Shown in pieces: positions 27,901 through 35,941 of a DNA stretch of 64,000 nucleotides. The DNA is from Lacrimispora saccharolytica (GTDB lineage Bacteria; Bacillota; Clostridia; Lachnospirales; Lachnospiraceae). Position 1 is the stretch's first letter, and each line of letters begins with the position of its first letter. The stretch lies in assembly GCA_021531795.1 (NCBI GenBank), contig JADYUL010000001.1:372001-436000 (forward strand), read 5' to 3'. The notes below the pieces were generated by a model. That model was not told the origin of the DNA and searched no databases. It worked only from the letters and a program-made list of their open reading frames with translations. The translations under genes and the position numbers were made by a program.

Positions 27901-29473
27901 CGGAGTCGATATGCCCGATAAGGTATGCCCGGTCTGTGGTGAGAAACTGATTAAGGACGGCTTTGATATACCCTTTGAGACCTTCCTTGGCTTCAAGGGA
28001 GACAAGGAGCCTGATATTGACCTTAACTTCTCGAGTGAATATCAGAGTAAGGCTCACAAATATGTAGAAGTTATCTTCGGTGCCGAGCAGGCATTCAGAG
28101 CAGGTACAATAGGTACTCTTGCTGACAAAACCGCATATGGCTTTGTAAAAAAGTATTACGAAGAGAGAGATATACGCAAGCGCCCCTGCGAGATAAACAG
28201 AATACTTCAGGGCTGTGTAGGTGTTAGGAGAAGTACGGGGCAGCATCCCGGAGGTATTATCGTTCTGCCTGTCGGAGAGGAGATAGATTCCTTTACTCCG
28301 GTTCAGCATCCTCCCAAGGATGAGAATACGATAACCACACACTTTGATTATCACTCAATTGATCATAACCTGTTAAAACTTGATATTCTGGGTCACGAAG
28401 ATCCGACCATGATCAGGAAGCTTCAGGATTTAACGGGTAGGGATCCGCTTACCATACCGCTGGATGATCCGGGAGTTATGAGCCTGTTTAAGAATACGGA
28501 TGCGCTTGGAATTACTCCTGATGATATAGGTGGCACTCCTCTTGGATGCTTAGGAATACCTGAGTTCGGAACCGATTTTGCCATGAACATGCTTATAGAC
28601 ACGAAGCCTCAGGCCTTTTCTGACTTGGTTAGAATAGCAGGTCTTGCCCACGGTACCAACGTATGGCAGGGTAATGCCGAGGTGCTTATCAAAGAGGGCA
28701 AGGCGACCATATCGACTGCAATCTGTACGCGTGACGATATCATGGTGTACTTAATTGAGATGGGCGTTGAGAGCTCTCATGCCTTCTCGATTATGGAGAA
28801 TGTACGTAAGGGTAAGGTTGCCAAGGGTAAGTGCTCACAGTGGCCCGAGTGGAAGCAGGAGATGCTTGATCACAATGTTCCGGACTGGTATATATGGTCC
28901 TGTGAGCATATAGAGTATATGTTTCCCAAAGCTCACGCGGCTGCTTATGTTATGATGGCCTGGCGCGTGGCTTACTGTAAGATTAATTATCCGCTGGAAT
29001 TCTACGCAGCCTTTTTCTCGATAAGAGCCAAGGCTTTCTCATATGAAGCAATGTGTCTGGGGCGTGACCACTTAGAGAAGAGTATGGCTGAATGTAAGAA
29101 GAGGCTTGCCGATAAGTCTACTGCAACCAAGAAAGATGAAGCAATGCTCAAGGATATGCGTCTGGTTCAGGAGATGTATGCGAGAGGATACGAATTCTTA
29201 CCTATAGATATCTTCAGAGTCAGTGCCCGCTCTTTTCAGGTAATAGACGGTAAGATTATGCCGTCACTTACCAGTATTGAAGGCCTCGGAGAAAATGCGG
29301 CAGACCAGATGGTTGAGGGCGTGAAGGGCGGTCCGTTCCTCTCAAAACAGGACTTCAGGGAGAGGACGCATGCTTCAACAACAATTGTAGATAAGATGGC
29401 AGAACTTGGTCTGCTCGGAGACCTGCCTGAGACTAATCAGATATCAATCTTTGATTATTTTAATCAGGTGTAA
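24938..29473 (+). CDS. polC: DNA polymerase III alpha subunit, PolC type
   Basis: The 1511-residue replicative polymerase has, in order, an N-terminal domain, an OB fold (about 240-350), a PHP domain split by the 3'-5' proofreading exonuclease (HCHTKMSDMDG near 370; VFDLETTGLS, AHNAEFDTSF and HHRAVDDAE for the DEDDh active site at 480-640), and the C-family polymerase core with a zinc site (CHYSDFE, CPVCG) and the catalytic PDIDLNFS. A C-terminal HhH-like part ends it. It is a little longer than the usual PolC (about 1440). It sits between ispG and the folate genes. Confidence 0.97.
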   Translation: MEVKGKLWGEVFPSVKLNKELSVLFNTVIVSKVTLNNQGDLLKVCLYSDHIIPYAAIKKATAAIKDSLFKNKNISVKLLQKYSLTGNYNLRVLMDVYKDSLQAELDDRDHRLSAAFRKADFIFSNDSTMNIVLPDTTGNHLKEKELTELLEKIFTERCGVDAILSVSYKPKETVEKNADEAMISRRIAAIAANAGILTAYSSETVENVGADVGAEATVAPAGAVSTEGTVKKIDRENRRALVRSDNPNVIFGREVDGEIIPMKDIVGEIGEVVVHGMVVATEERQIRNEKTIYFFDVTDFTDTFHLKIFVHNDQVKELSGKLKQGAFVKLKGVAMVDDFEHELTIGSIQGIQSIKDFRTPREDLAEEKRVELHCHTKMSDMDGVSDVSTIVKRAYKWGHRAIAITDHGVVQSFPEANHVWEDLWGAEKKKRMENGDANPDPDDFFKVIYGVEAYLVDDLKKCVGTEMDETPIDASCVVFDLETTGLSAVSDRIIEFGAVKIKDGAIVDRFSAFVNPGFPIPFRITQLTSITDDMVMDADPIETVLPKFLDFVSGSYLVAHNAEFDTSFVRKNCERQGLSYDFNHVDTLMLSKVLLPHLAKYTLDSVAKDLGVSLLNHHRAVDDAECTANIYIKLCEMLKDRGITNLAGVGKLKMDTAEFVKKNRSHHAIILAKNNVGRVNLYKLISMSHLFYMRRGKPCVPKSLLIKNREGLILGSACEAGELYDELLHGANEAEIARLVDFYDYLEIQPVGNNMFMILSDKHENINSVEDIQDVNRRIVELGEVFNKPVVATCDVHFLDPEDEIYRRILMAGEGFKDADNQAPLYLHTTEEMLKEFSYLGYEKAKEIVIKNPNRIADMCDKISPVRPDKCPPVIENSDKLLRDICYNKAHEMYGDPLPEIVLERLERELKSIIGNGFAVMYIIAQKLVWKSVEDGYLVGSRGSVGSSFVATMAGITEVNPLSPHYYCAKCHYSDFESPEVRAYAGRAGVDMPDKVCPVCGEKLIKDGFDIPFETFLGFKGDKEPDIDLNFSSEYQSKAHKYVEVIFGAEQAFRAGTIGTLADKTAYGFVKKYYEERDIRKRPCEINRILQGCVGVRRSTGQHPGGIIVLPVGEEIDSFTPVQHPPKDENTITTHFDYHSIDHNLLKLDILGHEDPTMIRKLQDLTGRDPLTIPLDDPGVMSLFKNTDALGITPDDIGGTPLGCLGIPEFGTDFAMNMLIDTKPQAFSDLVRIAGLAHGTNVWQGNAEVLIKEGKATISTAICTRDDIMVYLIEMGVESSHAFSIMENVRKGKVAKGKCSQWPEWKQEMLDHNVPDWYIWSCEHIEYMFPKAHAAAYVMMAWRVAYCKINYPLEFYAAFFSIRAKAFSYEAMCLGRDHLEKSMAECKKRLADKSTATKKDEAMLKDMRLVQEMYARGYEFLPIDIFRVSARSFQVIDGKIMPSLTSIEGLGENAADQMVEGVKGGPFLSKQDFRERTHASTTIVDKMAELGLLGDLPETNQISIFDYFNQV

Positions 29474-29511
29474 GTAACGAAATAATGGAAGTATACCAGG
29501 AAGGATATAAT

Positions 29512-30114
29512 ATGAACGATTTTGTTGACAGACTCTCATCCGCCGAGCCTACTCCGGGCGGTGGTGGCGCTGCTGCATTGTGTGGCGCGCTGAGCAGTGC
29601 ACTCTGCAATATGGTGTGCAATCTTACGACGGGCAAGAAGAAGTATGCGGAGTACCAGCCCGAGATTGACGAGTTACTAAAAAGTATTCCCAAGATGACT
29701 AAGCACTTGATGGACGATATAGAGAAGGATGCGGAGGCTTTCAAGCCCCTGGCTAAGGCTTACAGTTTGAGTAAGGATACTCCAGGCTACTCCGATATCA
29801 TGGAGGCGGCTACGGTTAATGCGGCAAAAGCACCTCTCGAGATTACTCGAGATATATATGCTCTTGTTCCGGTAATTGAAAGACTGAGTGTTATAGGTTC
29901 AAGACTGGCAGTATCCGATGTTGCATGCGCATCTACAATACTTAAGGCGGCAATTGAGAGTTCTGTTATGAATATCTATATAAACACAGGCTCAATGAGA
30001 AACAGAGAGCTTGCGATAAGCATGAACATCGAGGCAAAAAATATGGTAGAAGATACAGTGAGTCGAATGGACGCAGTGTATTCGGAAATTATGGAGGCAT
30101 TATGGAAGAGTTGA
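29512..30114 (+). CDS. fchA: Cyclodeaminase/cyclohydrolase (FchA-like)
   Basis: The 200-residue helical protein begins with the family motif SAEPTPGGGGAAALCGALSS and GKKKYAEYQPEI. This family includes formimino-THF cyclodeaminase and the methenyl-THF cyclohydrolase FchA of clostridia. ATG 29512 follows AGGAAGG; an upstream ATG at 29485 is less well placed. The gene overlaps folD by 13 bases. Because that FolD lacks its catalytic lysine, this protein is a good candidate to supply the cyclohydrolase step. Confidence 0.85.
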   Translation: MNDFVDRLSSAEPTPGGGGAAALCGALSSALCNMVCNLTTGKKKYAEYQPEIDELLKSIPKMTKHLMDDIEKDAEAFKPLAKAYSLSKDTPGYSDIMEAATVNAAKAPLEITRDIYALVPVIERLSVIGSRLAVSDVACASTILKAAIESSVMNIYINTGSMRNRELAISMNIEAKNMVEDTVSRMDAVYSEIMEALWKS

Positions 30115-30950
30115 GAGGTATGCCGGTTGTTAAGGCTATCGCTGAAGACCTGACTGAAAAGATCGAAGCACTGAAAAAGAATGATGTTACGCCGACACTT
30201 GCGGTTGTAAGAGTAGGTCAGAGAGAGGACGACTTATCATATGAGCGCGGACTTCTGAAACGTTTCGACCAGGTAGGCGCGAATGTAAAGGTCCGGGCGC
30301 TTGCTGAGGATATATCGGAGGATGAACTGATTGACGTAATCAAGGAATGTAACGGGGATGATAATATCCATGGTATTCTGTTGTTCAGACCGCTGCCCAA
30401 GTCCATCAACGAGAAGCGGGTAGTAGAGTTTGTGTCACCCGATAAGGATGTCGACTGTATGACAATCAGTAACCTGGCACATACCTTTATGCAGGATGGC
30501 GAAGGCTTTGAGCCCTGTACAGCCAGGGCTGTAATGGAGATGCTTGATCATTATAAGGTCGATCTGACCGGTAAGAGGGTGACGGTGGTCGGAAGAAGCC
30601 TTGTGGTGGGCAAACCGTTATCTATGATGCTCCAGAAAGGTAATGCAACCGTAACCATGTGCCATACTAAGACCAGGGAACTTAAGGAAGAGTGCCAAAG
30701 AGCCGATATTATATGTGCCTGTGCAGGTGTGGCAGGAATGATTAACGAAGAATTCATGTCTGAGGGTCAGATTATCATGGATGTCGGAATTAATGTAGTG
30801 GATGGTAAGCTGTGCGGTGACGTGGATTATTCAAAGGCAGAGGATATTATATCAGCAGCAACTCCGGTTCCGGGAGGCGTAGGTACAGTTACAACCTCAA
30901 TTCTTCTTAAGAACACAGTGATGAGCGCGATAAAGCATACCAATAGATAG
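30102..30950 (+). CDS. folD: FolD-family methylene-THF dehydrogenase, cyclohydrolase lysine replaced
   Basis: The 282-residue protein keeps the FolD fold: PTLAVVRVGQ, SPDKDVDCM, the Rossmann motif VTVVGRSLVVGKPLSMML and ATPVPGGVGTVT. Aligned to E. coli FolD, Tyr47 matches the conserved Tyr, but the position four residues on, where the catalytic Lys56 lies, is Leu51 (SYERGLLKRF). The conserved Pro of PGGVGPMT is Thr. Loss of this lysine removes cyclohydrolase activity in studied enzymes, so this version is probably a dehydrogenase only. It overlaps fchA, which may provide the other activity. Confidence 0.9.
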   Translation: MEELRGMPVVKAIAEDLTEKIEALKKNDVTPTLAVVRVGQREDDLSYERGLLKRFDQVGANVKVRALAEDISEDELIDVIKECNGDDNIHGILLFRPLPKSINEKRVVEFVSPDKDVDCMTISNLAHTFMQDGEGFEPCTARAVMEMLDHYKVDLTGKRVTVVGRSLVVGKPLSMMLQKGNATVTMCHTKTRELKEECQRADIICACAGVAGMINEEFMSEGQIIMDVGINVVDGKLCGDVDYSKAEDIISAATPVPGGVGTVTTSILLKNTVMSAIKHTNR

Positions 30951-31081
30951 ATTTCGCAGATTAATAACTTTTTTCGCGGTTTAAATTGCAAAAGCACGTT
31001 TTATATGCTATAATGCTCTTTGTATTGATAAAGTTAAATACTCGTCCTTGACGAATATTTATATACTTCCCCTTTTTACAT

Positions 31082-31108
31082 GGCCATTTACGTCCCCCGT
31101 GAATGGTC
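31082..31108 (+). other. RNA hairpin between folD and the DUF1905 gene
   Basis: GGCCATTTACG pairs with CGTGAATGGTC (11 bp with two G-T pairs) around a five-base loop. Only a weak T run follows, so it may be a weak terminator or a leader structure. The rest of the 220-base gap shows nothing clear apart from a TATAAT near 31136. Confidence 0.45.
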
Positions 31109-31170
31109 ATAACTTTTATATAAGAATATTTTGTGTTATAATTGACTGATATTTGAATGTGGAGGAAGCT

Positions 31171-31836
31171 ATGAGATATACGTATACCGGAAAGCTTGAG
31201 AATGATGAGGCGGGTCAGTTTATTGACATTCCGTTTAATATTTGGGAGATATGCGAGAAGGAAGGAAGCGTTCCTGCCAAGGTGAAGATTGATGATAATC
31301 TTACCTTCGTATGCAACCTATTCCCTAAGGGAAAGGGCTTCTACAGAATCCCGGTTCAGCCTGAGGTTGCTGAGAAGATAGCAAGTGACAGCGAACATAA
31401 GGTTTCGTTCAGGATAACCAAATCGGGCGTAGATGACAGCCCGTACAGTACAGCCAATCCTATCAGAAGGATCGATCATATTGAATGTGTACACCAGCCG
31501 GCAGACGGTCTGTGCGGTCAGTCATGTATTGCGATGCTTGCAGGTATCAGTATTGAGAGAGTGTGTAATATAATGCACTGCGCAGAATGGCAGGCCACGA
31601 TGGGTAAGATGATTGGGGCACTTAACTATTTTGGTTTTGAACATTCTGAGGAAATAATCTATACTGTGGGCAGACCCGACGTGGTACTTCCTAAGTGCTG
31701 TATCATGATGGAGAAGATGGGCAGATACAGCCATTATCTTATTGGTTACGACGGCAAATTCTATGATTCGAGTGCGGGAGTGCTTGATGAATATGACTTC
31801 ACTAAGCTTACCGGATATCTTGAGGTATTGGTTTAG
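31171..31836 (+). CDS. DUF1905-like domain joined to a C39-type cysteine peptidase-like domain
   Basis: The 221-residue protein starts at ATG 31171 (GGAGG upstream). Residues 1-95 resemble DUF1905, a small beta-barrel (FIDIPFNIWEICEKEG, GKGFYRIPVQPEVAEKI). Residues 105-221 look like a papain-fold C39 domain: GLCGQSCIAMLAGIS gives the likely nucleophile Cys, and RYSHYLIGYDGKFYDSS the likely His and Asp. There is no signal peptide, so it should act in the cytoplasm. I do not know this combination from a characterised protein, and whether it cleaves anything is unknown. Confidence 0.6.
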   Translation: MRYTYTGKLENDEAGQFIDIPFNIWEICEKEGSVPAKVKIDDNLTFVCNLFPKGKGFYRIPVQPEVAEKIASDSEHKVSFRITKSGVDDSPYSTANPIRRIDHIECVHQPADGLCGQSCIAMLAGISIERVCNIMHCAEWQATMGKMIGALNYFGFEHSEEIIYTVGRPDVVLPKCCIMMEKMGRYSHYLIGYDGKFYDSSAGVLDEYDFTKLTGYLEVLV

Positions 31837-31916
31837 TACCGGGGATTTTATGGAAAGTTAATGAAGTGTTAATACATTATATGGGGTAATCAGCTATAAT
31901 AAAACGGTAGTTTTGT

Positions 31917-31930
31917 TTGTTGTACAACAA
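31917..31930 (+). promoter_or_regulatory. Perfect 14-bp palindrome before the 31944 gene
   Basis: TTGTTGTACAACAA lies between a TATAAT (31895-31900) and the ribosome-binding site. It could be an operator just downstream of the transcript start. Confidence 0.35.
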
Positions 31931-31943
31931 GGAGGGATTAATT

Positions 31944-32381
31944 ATGTCATTTTGGAATGATTTAGGTGAGAAAGTACAGTCAGGAAGTAGGATTGTGGCA
32001 GAGAAGGCTAAGACAGGCGGTAAGGCTGTGGCAGATAAGGCCAAGGAGCTTAGCCAGATTGCATCACTCAAGGCACAGATTGCCAGTGAGGAGAATGTAA
32101 TCAATAAGAACTACAAGGAACTTGGTAAGGCTTACTATGAAGCTCATAAGGACGAGGAGGAGTTCGCTTATTCTGAGTATATGACCAACATCAAGAATGC
32201 TTTCATTAAGAAGGCAGAGCTTTCTAATGAGGTAGAGAGACTCACTGCGGCGGATGTTGTGGACGCTGCTACAGTAGAGGATGTCCCTCATGTGGATGCA
32301 GAGGTCGTATCAGAGACAGCAGCTGAGACAGTGAATGAGGCTGCAGAGACTGCTTCAGAATACAGTGACAAAACAGAATAA
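31944..32381 (+). CDS. Coiled-coil protein of unknown function
   Basis: ATG 31944 follows AAGGAGGG. The 145-residue protein is helical: an amphipathic start (MSFWNDLGEKVQSG), lysine-rich helix, a coiled coil (KAQIASEENVINKNYKELGK), and an acidic, alanine-rich, probably disordered tail with several AAET/EAAET repeats. No signal peptide is visible. It lies three bases before the penicillin-binding protein gene. Similar small coiled-coil proteins are common in Lachnospiraceae but have no assigned role. Confidence 0.6.
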   Translation: MSFWNDLGEKVQSGSRIVAEKAKTGGKAVADKAKELSQIASLKAQIASEENVINKNYKELGKAYYEAHKDEEEFAYSEYMTNIKNAFIKKAELSNEVERLTAADVVDAATVEDVPHVDAEVVSETAAETVNEAAETASEYSDKTE

Positions 32382-32383
32382 TT

Positions 32384-35059
32384 ATGAAATATACTAAGCA
32401 TGGAATTAGGGCAACAGAAGAAAGCGTTAATTCCGTTGGTCCAAAGATTGGCAAGAAGATCAGCCTTATTTTTGTAAGACTACTGCTAATAGCGGTAATA
32501 GGTGCGGGAATCATCGGTCTGGCTGCAGGTATCGGTGTATTCAAGGGTATTATTGATAGTGCTCCGGATATTGGTAACATTGATGTTACTCCTAAGGGAT
32601 TCTCTACCTTCATATATGATAAAGAGGGCAATCAGACAGCTAAGCTTGTAGCATCGGACAGTAACAGAATACCTGTAAGCTGGGATATGATACCGGAGAA
32701 CCTATCCAATGCCTTTGTGGCTATTGAGGACGAGAGATTCTACAGTCATAACGGTATTGATATCAAGGGTATTCTTCGTGCGGGTGTTACTGCAATAAAA
32801 AACAGAGATTTATCGCAGGGAGCATCTACCATTACCCAGCAGTTGCTTAAGAATAATGTATTTACAGGCTGGACCGAAGAGAACAGTACAATAGATAAGG
32901 TTAAGAGAAAGATTCAGGAGCAGTATCTGGCAATTCAGCTTGAGAAGATAATGAGTAAGCAGGATATTCTGCTTAATTATATGAATACCATTAATCTGGG
33001 TCAGAATACCCTGGGTGTTCAGGCAGCGAGCAAGAGATACTTCAATAAGGATGTATACGACCTTACTCTGTCAGAGTGTGCTGTTATCGCAAGTATTACA
33101 CAGAACCCATCGAAGTATAATCCGATTTCTCATCCGGACAAGAACAACGAGAGAAGAGAGAAGACTCTTCGCAACATGAGAGATCAGGGTTATATTTCTG
33201 ATGCTCAATTTGAGGAGGCATTGAATGATGATGTCTACTCAAGAATACAGTCCTACAATGATACGGCTGAGGATAACAATATCACATCATATTTTGACGA
33301 TGCGGTAACTGAGGCAGTATATGCTGATCTGATAGAGATGGGATATACCGATACTCAGGCATATACTCTTCTGTACAGCGGCGGTCTGTCTATCTATTCT
33401 ACACAGGATCCGGCTATCCAGAGGATATGTAATGAGGTAACCTCAGATCCTGAGACATATCCCGAGAATGTAAGGTATCAGCTGGACTATAATCTGTCAG
33501 TGGAGAAGGCTAACGGTGATAAGGAGAATCACAGCCCTGAGATGTTCAAGTCATATTTCAAGCAGAGCAACTCGAAGTTCAATAATCTGTTTGATTCCCC
33601 GGAGGAAGCATATGCCGCAATAGAGGAATATCAGAATGCGGTTCTTTCTTCCGATGATAATATCATTGCCGAGAGCATATCCATTACTCCACAGCCTCAG
33701 ATATCACTTACGGTAGCTAATCAGAGTACCGGAGAAGTAGTGGCGATGATAGGCGGAAGAGGAACTAAGGAAGCGAGCAGAACTCTAAACAGAGCAACCT
33801 CTGTCAGTCGTCAGCCAGGTTCAACCTTCAAGGTTGTATCAACCTATGCACCGGCTCTTGACAGTGCGGGACTGACCCTCGCAACCGTATTCAACGATGC
33901 ACCGTTCAATTATGCAAGCGGTACTCCGGTTCATAACTGGTATTCGGGATACAGAGGAATCAATACCATCAGAGAAGGTATTGCACAGTCACTCAATATT
34001 GTTACAGTCAAATGTCTGACGCAGATAGGACCGCAGCTCGGATACGACTATCTGCTCAACTTCGGATTCACAACCCTTGAATCCGGCAAGGAAATAAACG
34101 GTAAGATATATTCTGATATACAGCAGTCTCTGGCACTGGGCGGAATCACAAACGGTGTAAAGAATATTGAGCTGAATGCCGCATACGCAGCAATTGCCAA
34201 TCAGGGAACCTATATTAAACCCAGGCTGTATACCAAGGTTGTAGACCATGACGGTAATGTTATCCTGGATAATACGGGAACCGAGAGCCGTCAGGTGCTT
34301 AAGCAGACAACTGCTTACCTGCTTACAAGCGCCATGGAAGATGTTGTTACTGTCGGTACGGGTGGCAGTGTTAACTTCGGTAATATGGCTATTGCCGGTA
34401 AGACAGGTACAACCTCTGACTATAATGATGTATGGTTCTCAGGATATACTCCGTACTATACTGCCACAACCTGGGCGGGATTTGATAATAATACCAAGCT
34501 GTCGTCTTCGGCTGAGAAGAACCTTGCCAAGACCGTATGGAAGAAGGTAATGTCACGGATACATGAGGATCTGCCATATGAAGACTTCCCTGTTCCGGGA
34601 GGACTTGTAAGCTGTGCAATCTGTACCAAGTCGGGCAAGCTTCCGGTTCCGGGATTATGTGATGCATGTATCAGAACTGAACTGTTTGAAGAGGGAACCG
34701 TTCCGACTGAATCCTGTGATGTTCACTATGCAGGAACTGTGTGTGCTTATTCATTAAGACCTGCATGCGAGACCTGTCCGTTTAAGACAGAGGGTGTATT
34801 CGAGCTTCCGCTTGTGGAGGATCCGTCATTGCTTAGTGGTTCTTCACTGACAGACGGTACTACCGGAACCGTAGCAACACCAATCGTGGGTGAGGATGGA
34901 ACCGTTACTTATGATAATCACTGTCCTCATAATGCTCTGTTCATGGCTGACCCGAATGCAGAGGCAATTATTAATCAGCAGAGAGCAGAGATGCTTCAGG
35001 CACAGCAGGCACTGGAAGCGCTTCAGGCGCAGATGGCCGCTGAAGCTGCCAATAACTGA
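32384..35059 (+). CDS. Class A penicillin-binding protein (transglycosylase/transpeptidase)
   Basis: The 891-residue cell-wall synthase has one N-terminal membrane helix (about 25-55), a GT51 transglycosylase domain (AIEDERFYSHNGIDIKGIL with the catalytic Glu, GASTITQQLLKN) and a transpeptidase domain with SRQPGSTFK (SxxK serine), QSLN (SxN) and KTGTTSDYNDVWF (KTG). The C-terminal tail contains about ten cysteines in CxxC-type pairs (SCAICTKSG, LCDACIRT, ACETCPF) and then a helical end, a feature seen in some clostridial PBPs. Its stop overlaps the next gene's ATG. Confidence 0.94.
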   Translation: MKYTKHGIRATEESVNSVGPKIGKKISLIFVRLLLIAVIGAGIIGLAAGIGVFKGIIDSAPDIGNIDVTPKGFSTFIYDKEGNQTAKLVASDSNRIPVSWDMIPENLSNAFVAIEDERFYSHNGIDIKGILRAGVTAIKNRDLSQGASTITQQLLKNNVFTGWTEENSTIDKVKRKIQEQYLAIQLEKIMSKQDILLNYMNTINLGQNTLGVQAASKRYFNKDVYDLTLSECAVIASITQNPSKYNPISHPDKNNERREKTLRNMRDQGYISDAQFEEALNDDVYSRIQSYNDTAEDNNITSYFDDAVTEAVYADLIEMGYTDTQAYTLLYSGGLSIYSTQDPAIQRICNEVTSDPETYPENVRYQLDYNLSVEKANGDKENHSPEMFKSYFKQSNSKFNNLFDSPEEAYAAIEEYQNAVLSSDDNIIAESISITPQPQISLTVANQSTGEVVAMIGGRGTKEASRTLNRATSVSRQPGSTFKVVSTYAPALDSAGLTLATVFNDAPFNYASGTPVHNWYSGYRGINTIREGIAQSLNIVTVKCLTQIGPQLGYDYLLNFGFTTLESGKEINGKIYSDIQQSLALGGITNGVKNIELNAAYAAIANQGTYIKPRLYTKVVDHDGNVILDNTGTESRQVLKQTTAYLLTSAMEDVVTVGTGGSVNFGNMAIAGKTGTTSDYNDVWFSGYTPYYTATTWAGFDNNTKLSSSAEKNLAKTVWKKVMSRIHEDLPYEDFPVPGGLVSCAICTKSGKLPVPGLCDACIRTELFEEGTVPTESCDVHYAGTVCAYSLRPACETCPFKTEGVFELPLVEDPSLLSGSSLTDGTTGTVATPIVGEDGTVTYDNHCPHNALFMADPNAEAIINQQRAEMLQAQQALEALQAQMAAEAANN

Positions 35060-35703
35060 TGCCTATGGAGGTATTATGTTATAACACTCTTGAGGGTGAA
35101 GCTATAGGAGAGATAGTGGTTAAGAAATCACGTTTTATTGCCAATATCTTCCACGTGGAGAGTGAGGATGAAGCCCTCTCTATCCTTGAGAGGATGAGGA
35201 AGCAGTACTGGGATGCCAGACATAACTGTTATGGCTATATCATAGGTAAGAATAAAGAACTTGTCAGATTCTCCGATGACGGAGAACCGGGTGGAACAGC
35301 CGGCAAGCCCATACTTGAAGTGATTAAGGGCAGGGACCTTACGGATATTCTCGTGGTAGTTACCAGATATTTCGGAGGAGTGCTGCTCGGTACAGGCGGA
35401 CTGGTGAGGGCTTATACCGATGCCACTATAGAAGGCTTAAGCAATGCTGATCTTGTGACTGTCACATATATGCAGAAGCTTAGTGTGGAGGTAGATTATA
35501 ATACCATCGGAAAACTAAAATACATCCTTTCCACGGATGGAATAATGATATGTGATGAGACATATACCGATAAGGTCAGTGTGGTCATTGCCATTCCCGT
35601 ACCGGATACTGATAAAGTGACTGATAAGCTTGTCGATTTTACCGGTGGAAGAGCCATTATTTCAAAACTTGAGAAAATTTACATGGGACTGTCGATTTCT
35701 TAA
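35059..35703 (+). CDS. YigZ/IMPACT family protein
   Basis: The 214-residue protein matches the YigZ/IMPACT family (UPF0029): KKSRFIANIFHVESEDEA, RHNCYGYIIGK, FSDDGEPGGTAGKPILEVI and RYFGGVLLGTGGLVRAY. These motifs form the conserved N-terminal domain, followed by the smaller ferredoxin-like C-terminal domain. Members are linked to translation or stress in other organisms, but the bacterial role is unsettled. ATG 35059 overlaps the PBP stop (TGATG). A terminator overlaps its last codons. Confidence 0.9.
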   Translation: MPMEVLCYNTLEGEAIGEIVVKKSRFIANIFHVESEDEALSILERMRKQYWDARHNCYGYIIGKNKELVRFSDDGEPGGTAGKPILEVIKGRDLTDILVVVTRYFGGVLLGTGGLVRAYTDATIEGLSNADLVTVTYMQKLSVEVDYNTIGKLKYILSTDGIMICDETYTDKVSVVIAIPVPDTDKVTDKLVDFTGGRAIISKLEKIYMGLSIS

Positions 35704-35719
35704 TTGACAGTCCTTTTTT
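35686..35719 (+). terminator. Terminator overlapping the end of the yigZ-like gene
   Basis: GGACTGTCGATT pairs with AATTGACAGTCC around a four-base loop and is followed by TTTTTT; the upstream stem lies inside the coding sequence. Confidence 0.9.
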
Positions 35720-35735
35720 ATTGAGATTATAATGT

Positions 35736-35909
35736 TAAAGGTGTGCGGTTATGCCACGTTTAAATTTTGAAACTGCTTAATTAGAGCACTTTTTCGGGAT
35801 TATTCCCTTGAGTAAAAGGAGGTGATTAATATGAAGAATAAGACAAATACTGTTGACGTTCCACTCCCCGGGTCGGGTTACATATTAATCACATACGGAG
35901 GGAATAATT
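35736..35909 (+). promoter_or_regulatory. mgtE leader with competing structures
   Basis: The region before mgtE holds a possible hairpin at 35736-35763, a GGGATTATTCCC hairpin near 35796-35807, and a perfect 12-bp inverted repeat, GTGATTAATATG (35822-35833) with CATATTAATCAC (35881-35892). The left arm covers the end of a strong Shine-Dalgarno and the ATG of a short upstream ORF; the right arm ends four bases before the mgtE ribosome-binding site (GGAGGG, 35897-35902). This looks like a translation-coupled switch, perhaps sensing Mg2+. It does not match the M-box consensus as I remember it. Confidence 0.55.
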
Positions 35910-35941
35910 ATGGAAGAAAAGGTATTATTGGAAGACGTTAA
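35831..35941 (+). CDS. Short upstream ORF overlapping the mgtE start (36 aa)
   Basis: An ATG at 35831 follows AAAGGAGG with ideal spacing and opens 36 codons ending TAA 35939-35941, 32 bases inside mgtE and in another frame. The peptide (start MKNKTNTVDVPLPGSG, end GRKGIIGRR) has no recognised family. Its start codon is buried in the 12-bp inverted repeat of the leader. Leader peptides control Mg2+ transporter genes in enteric bacteria; a like role here is inference. Confidence 0.45.
   Translation: MKNKTNTVDVPLPGSGYILITYGGNNYGRKGIIGRR

Noticed and set aside
35736-35909. M-box (ykoK) magnesium riboswitch before mgtE
   Set aside because: The region lacks the conserved core I associate with the M-box, and it contains a strong upstream ORF instead. 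A covariance-model search would settle it.
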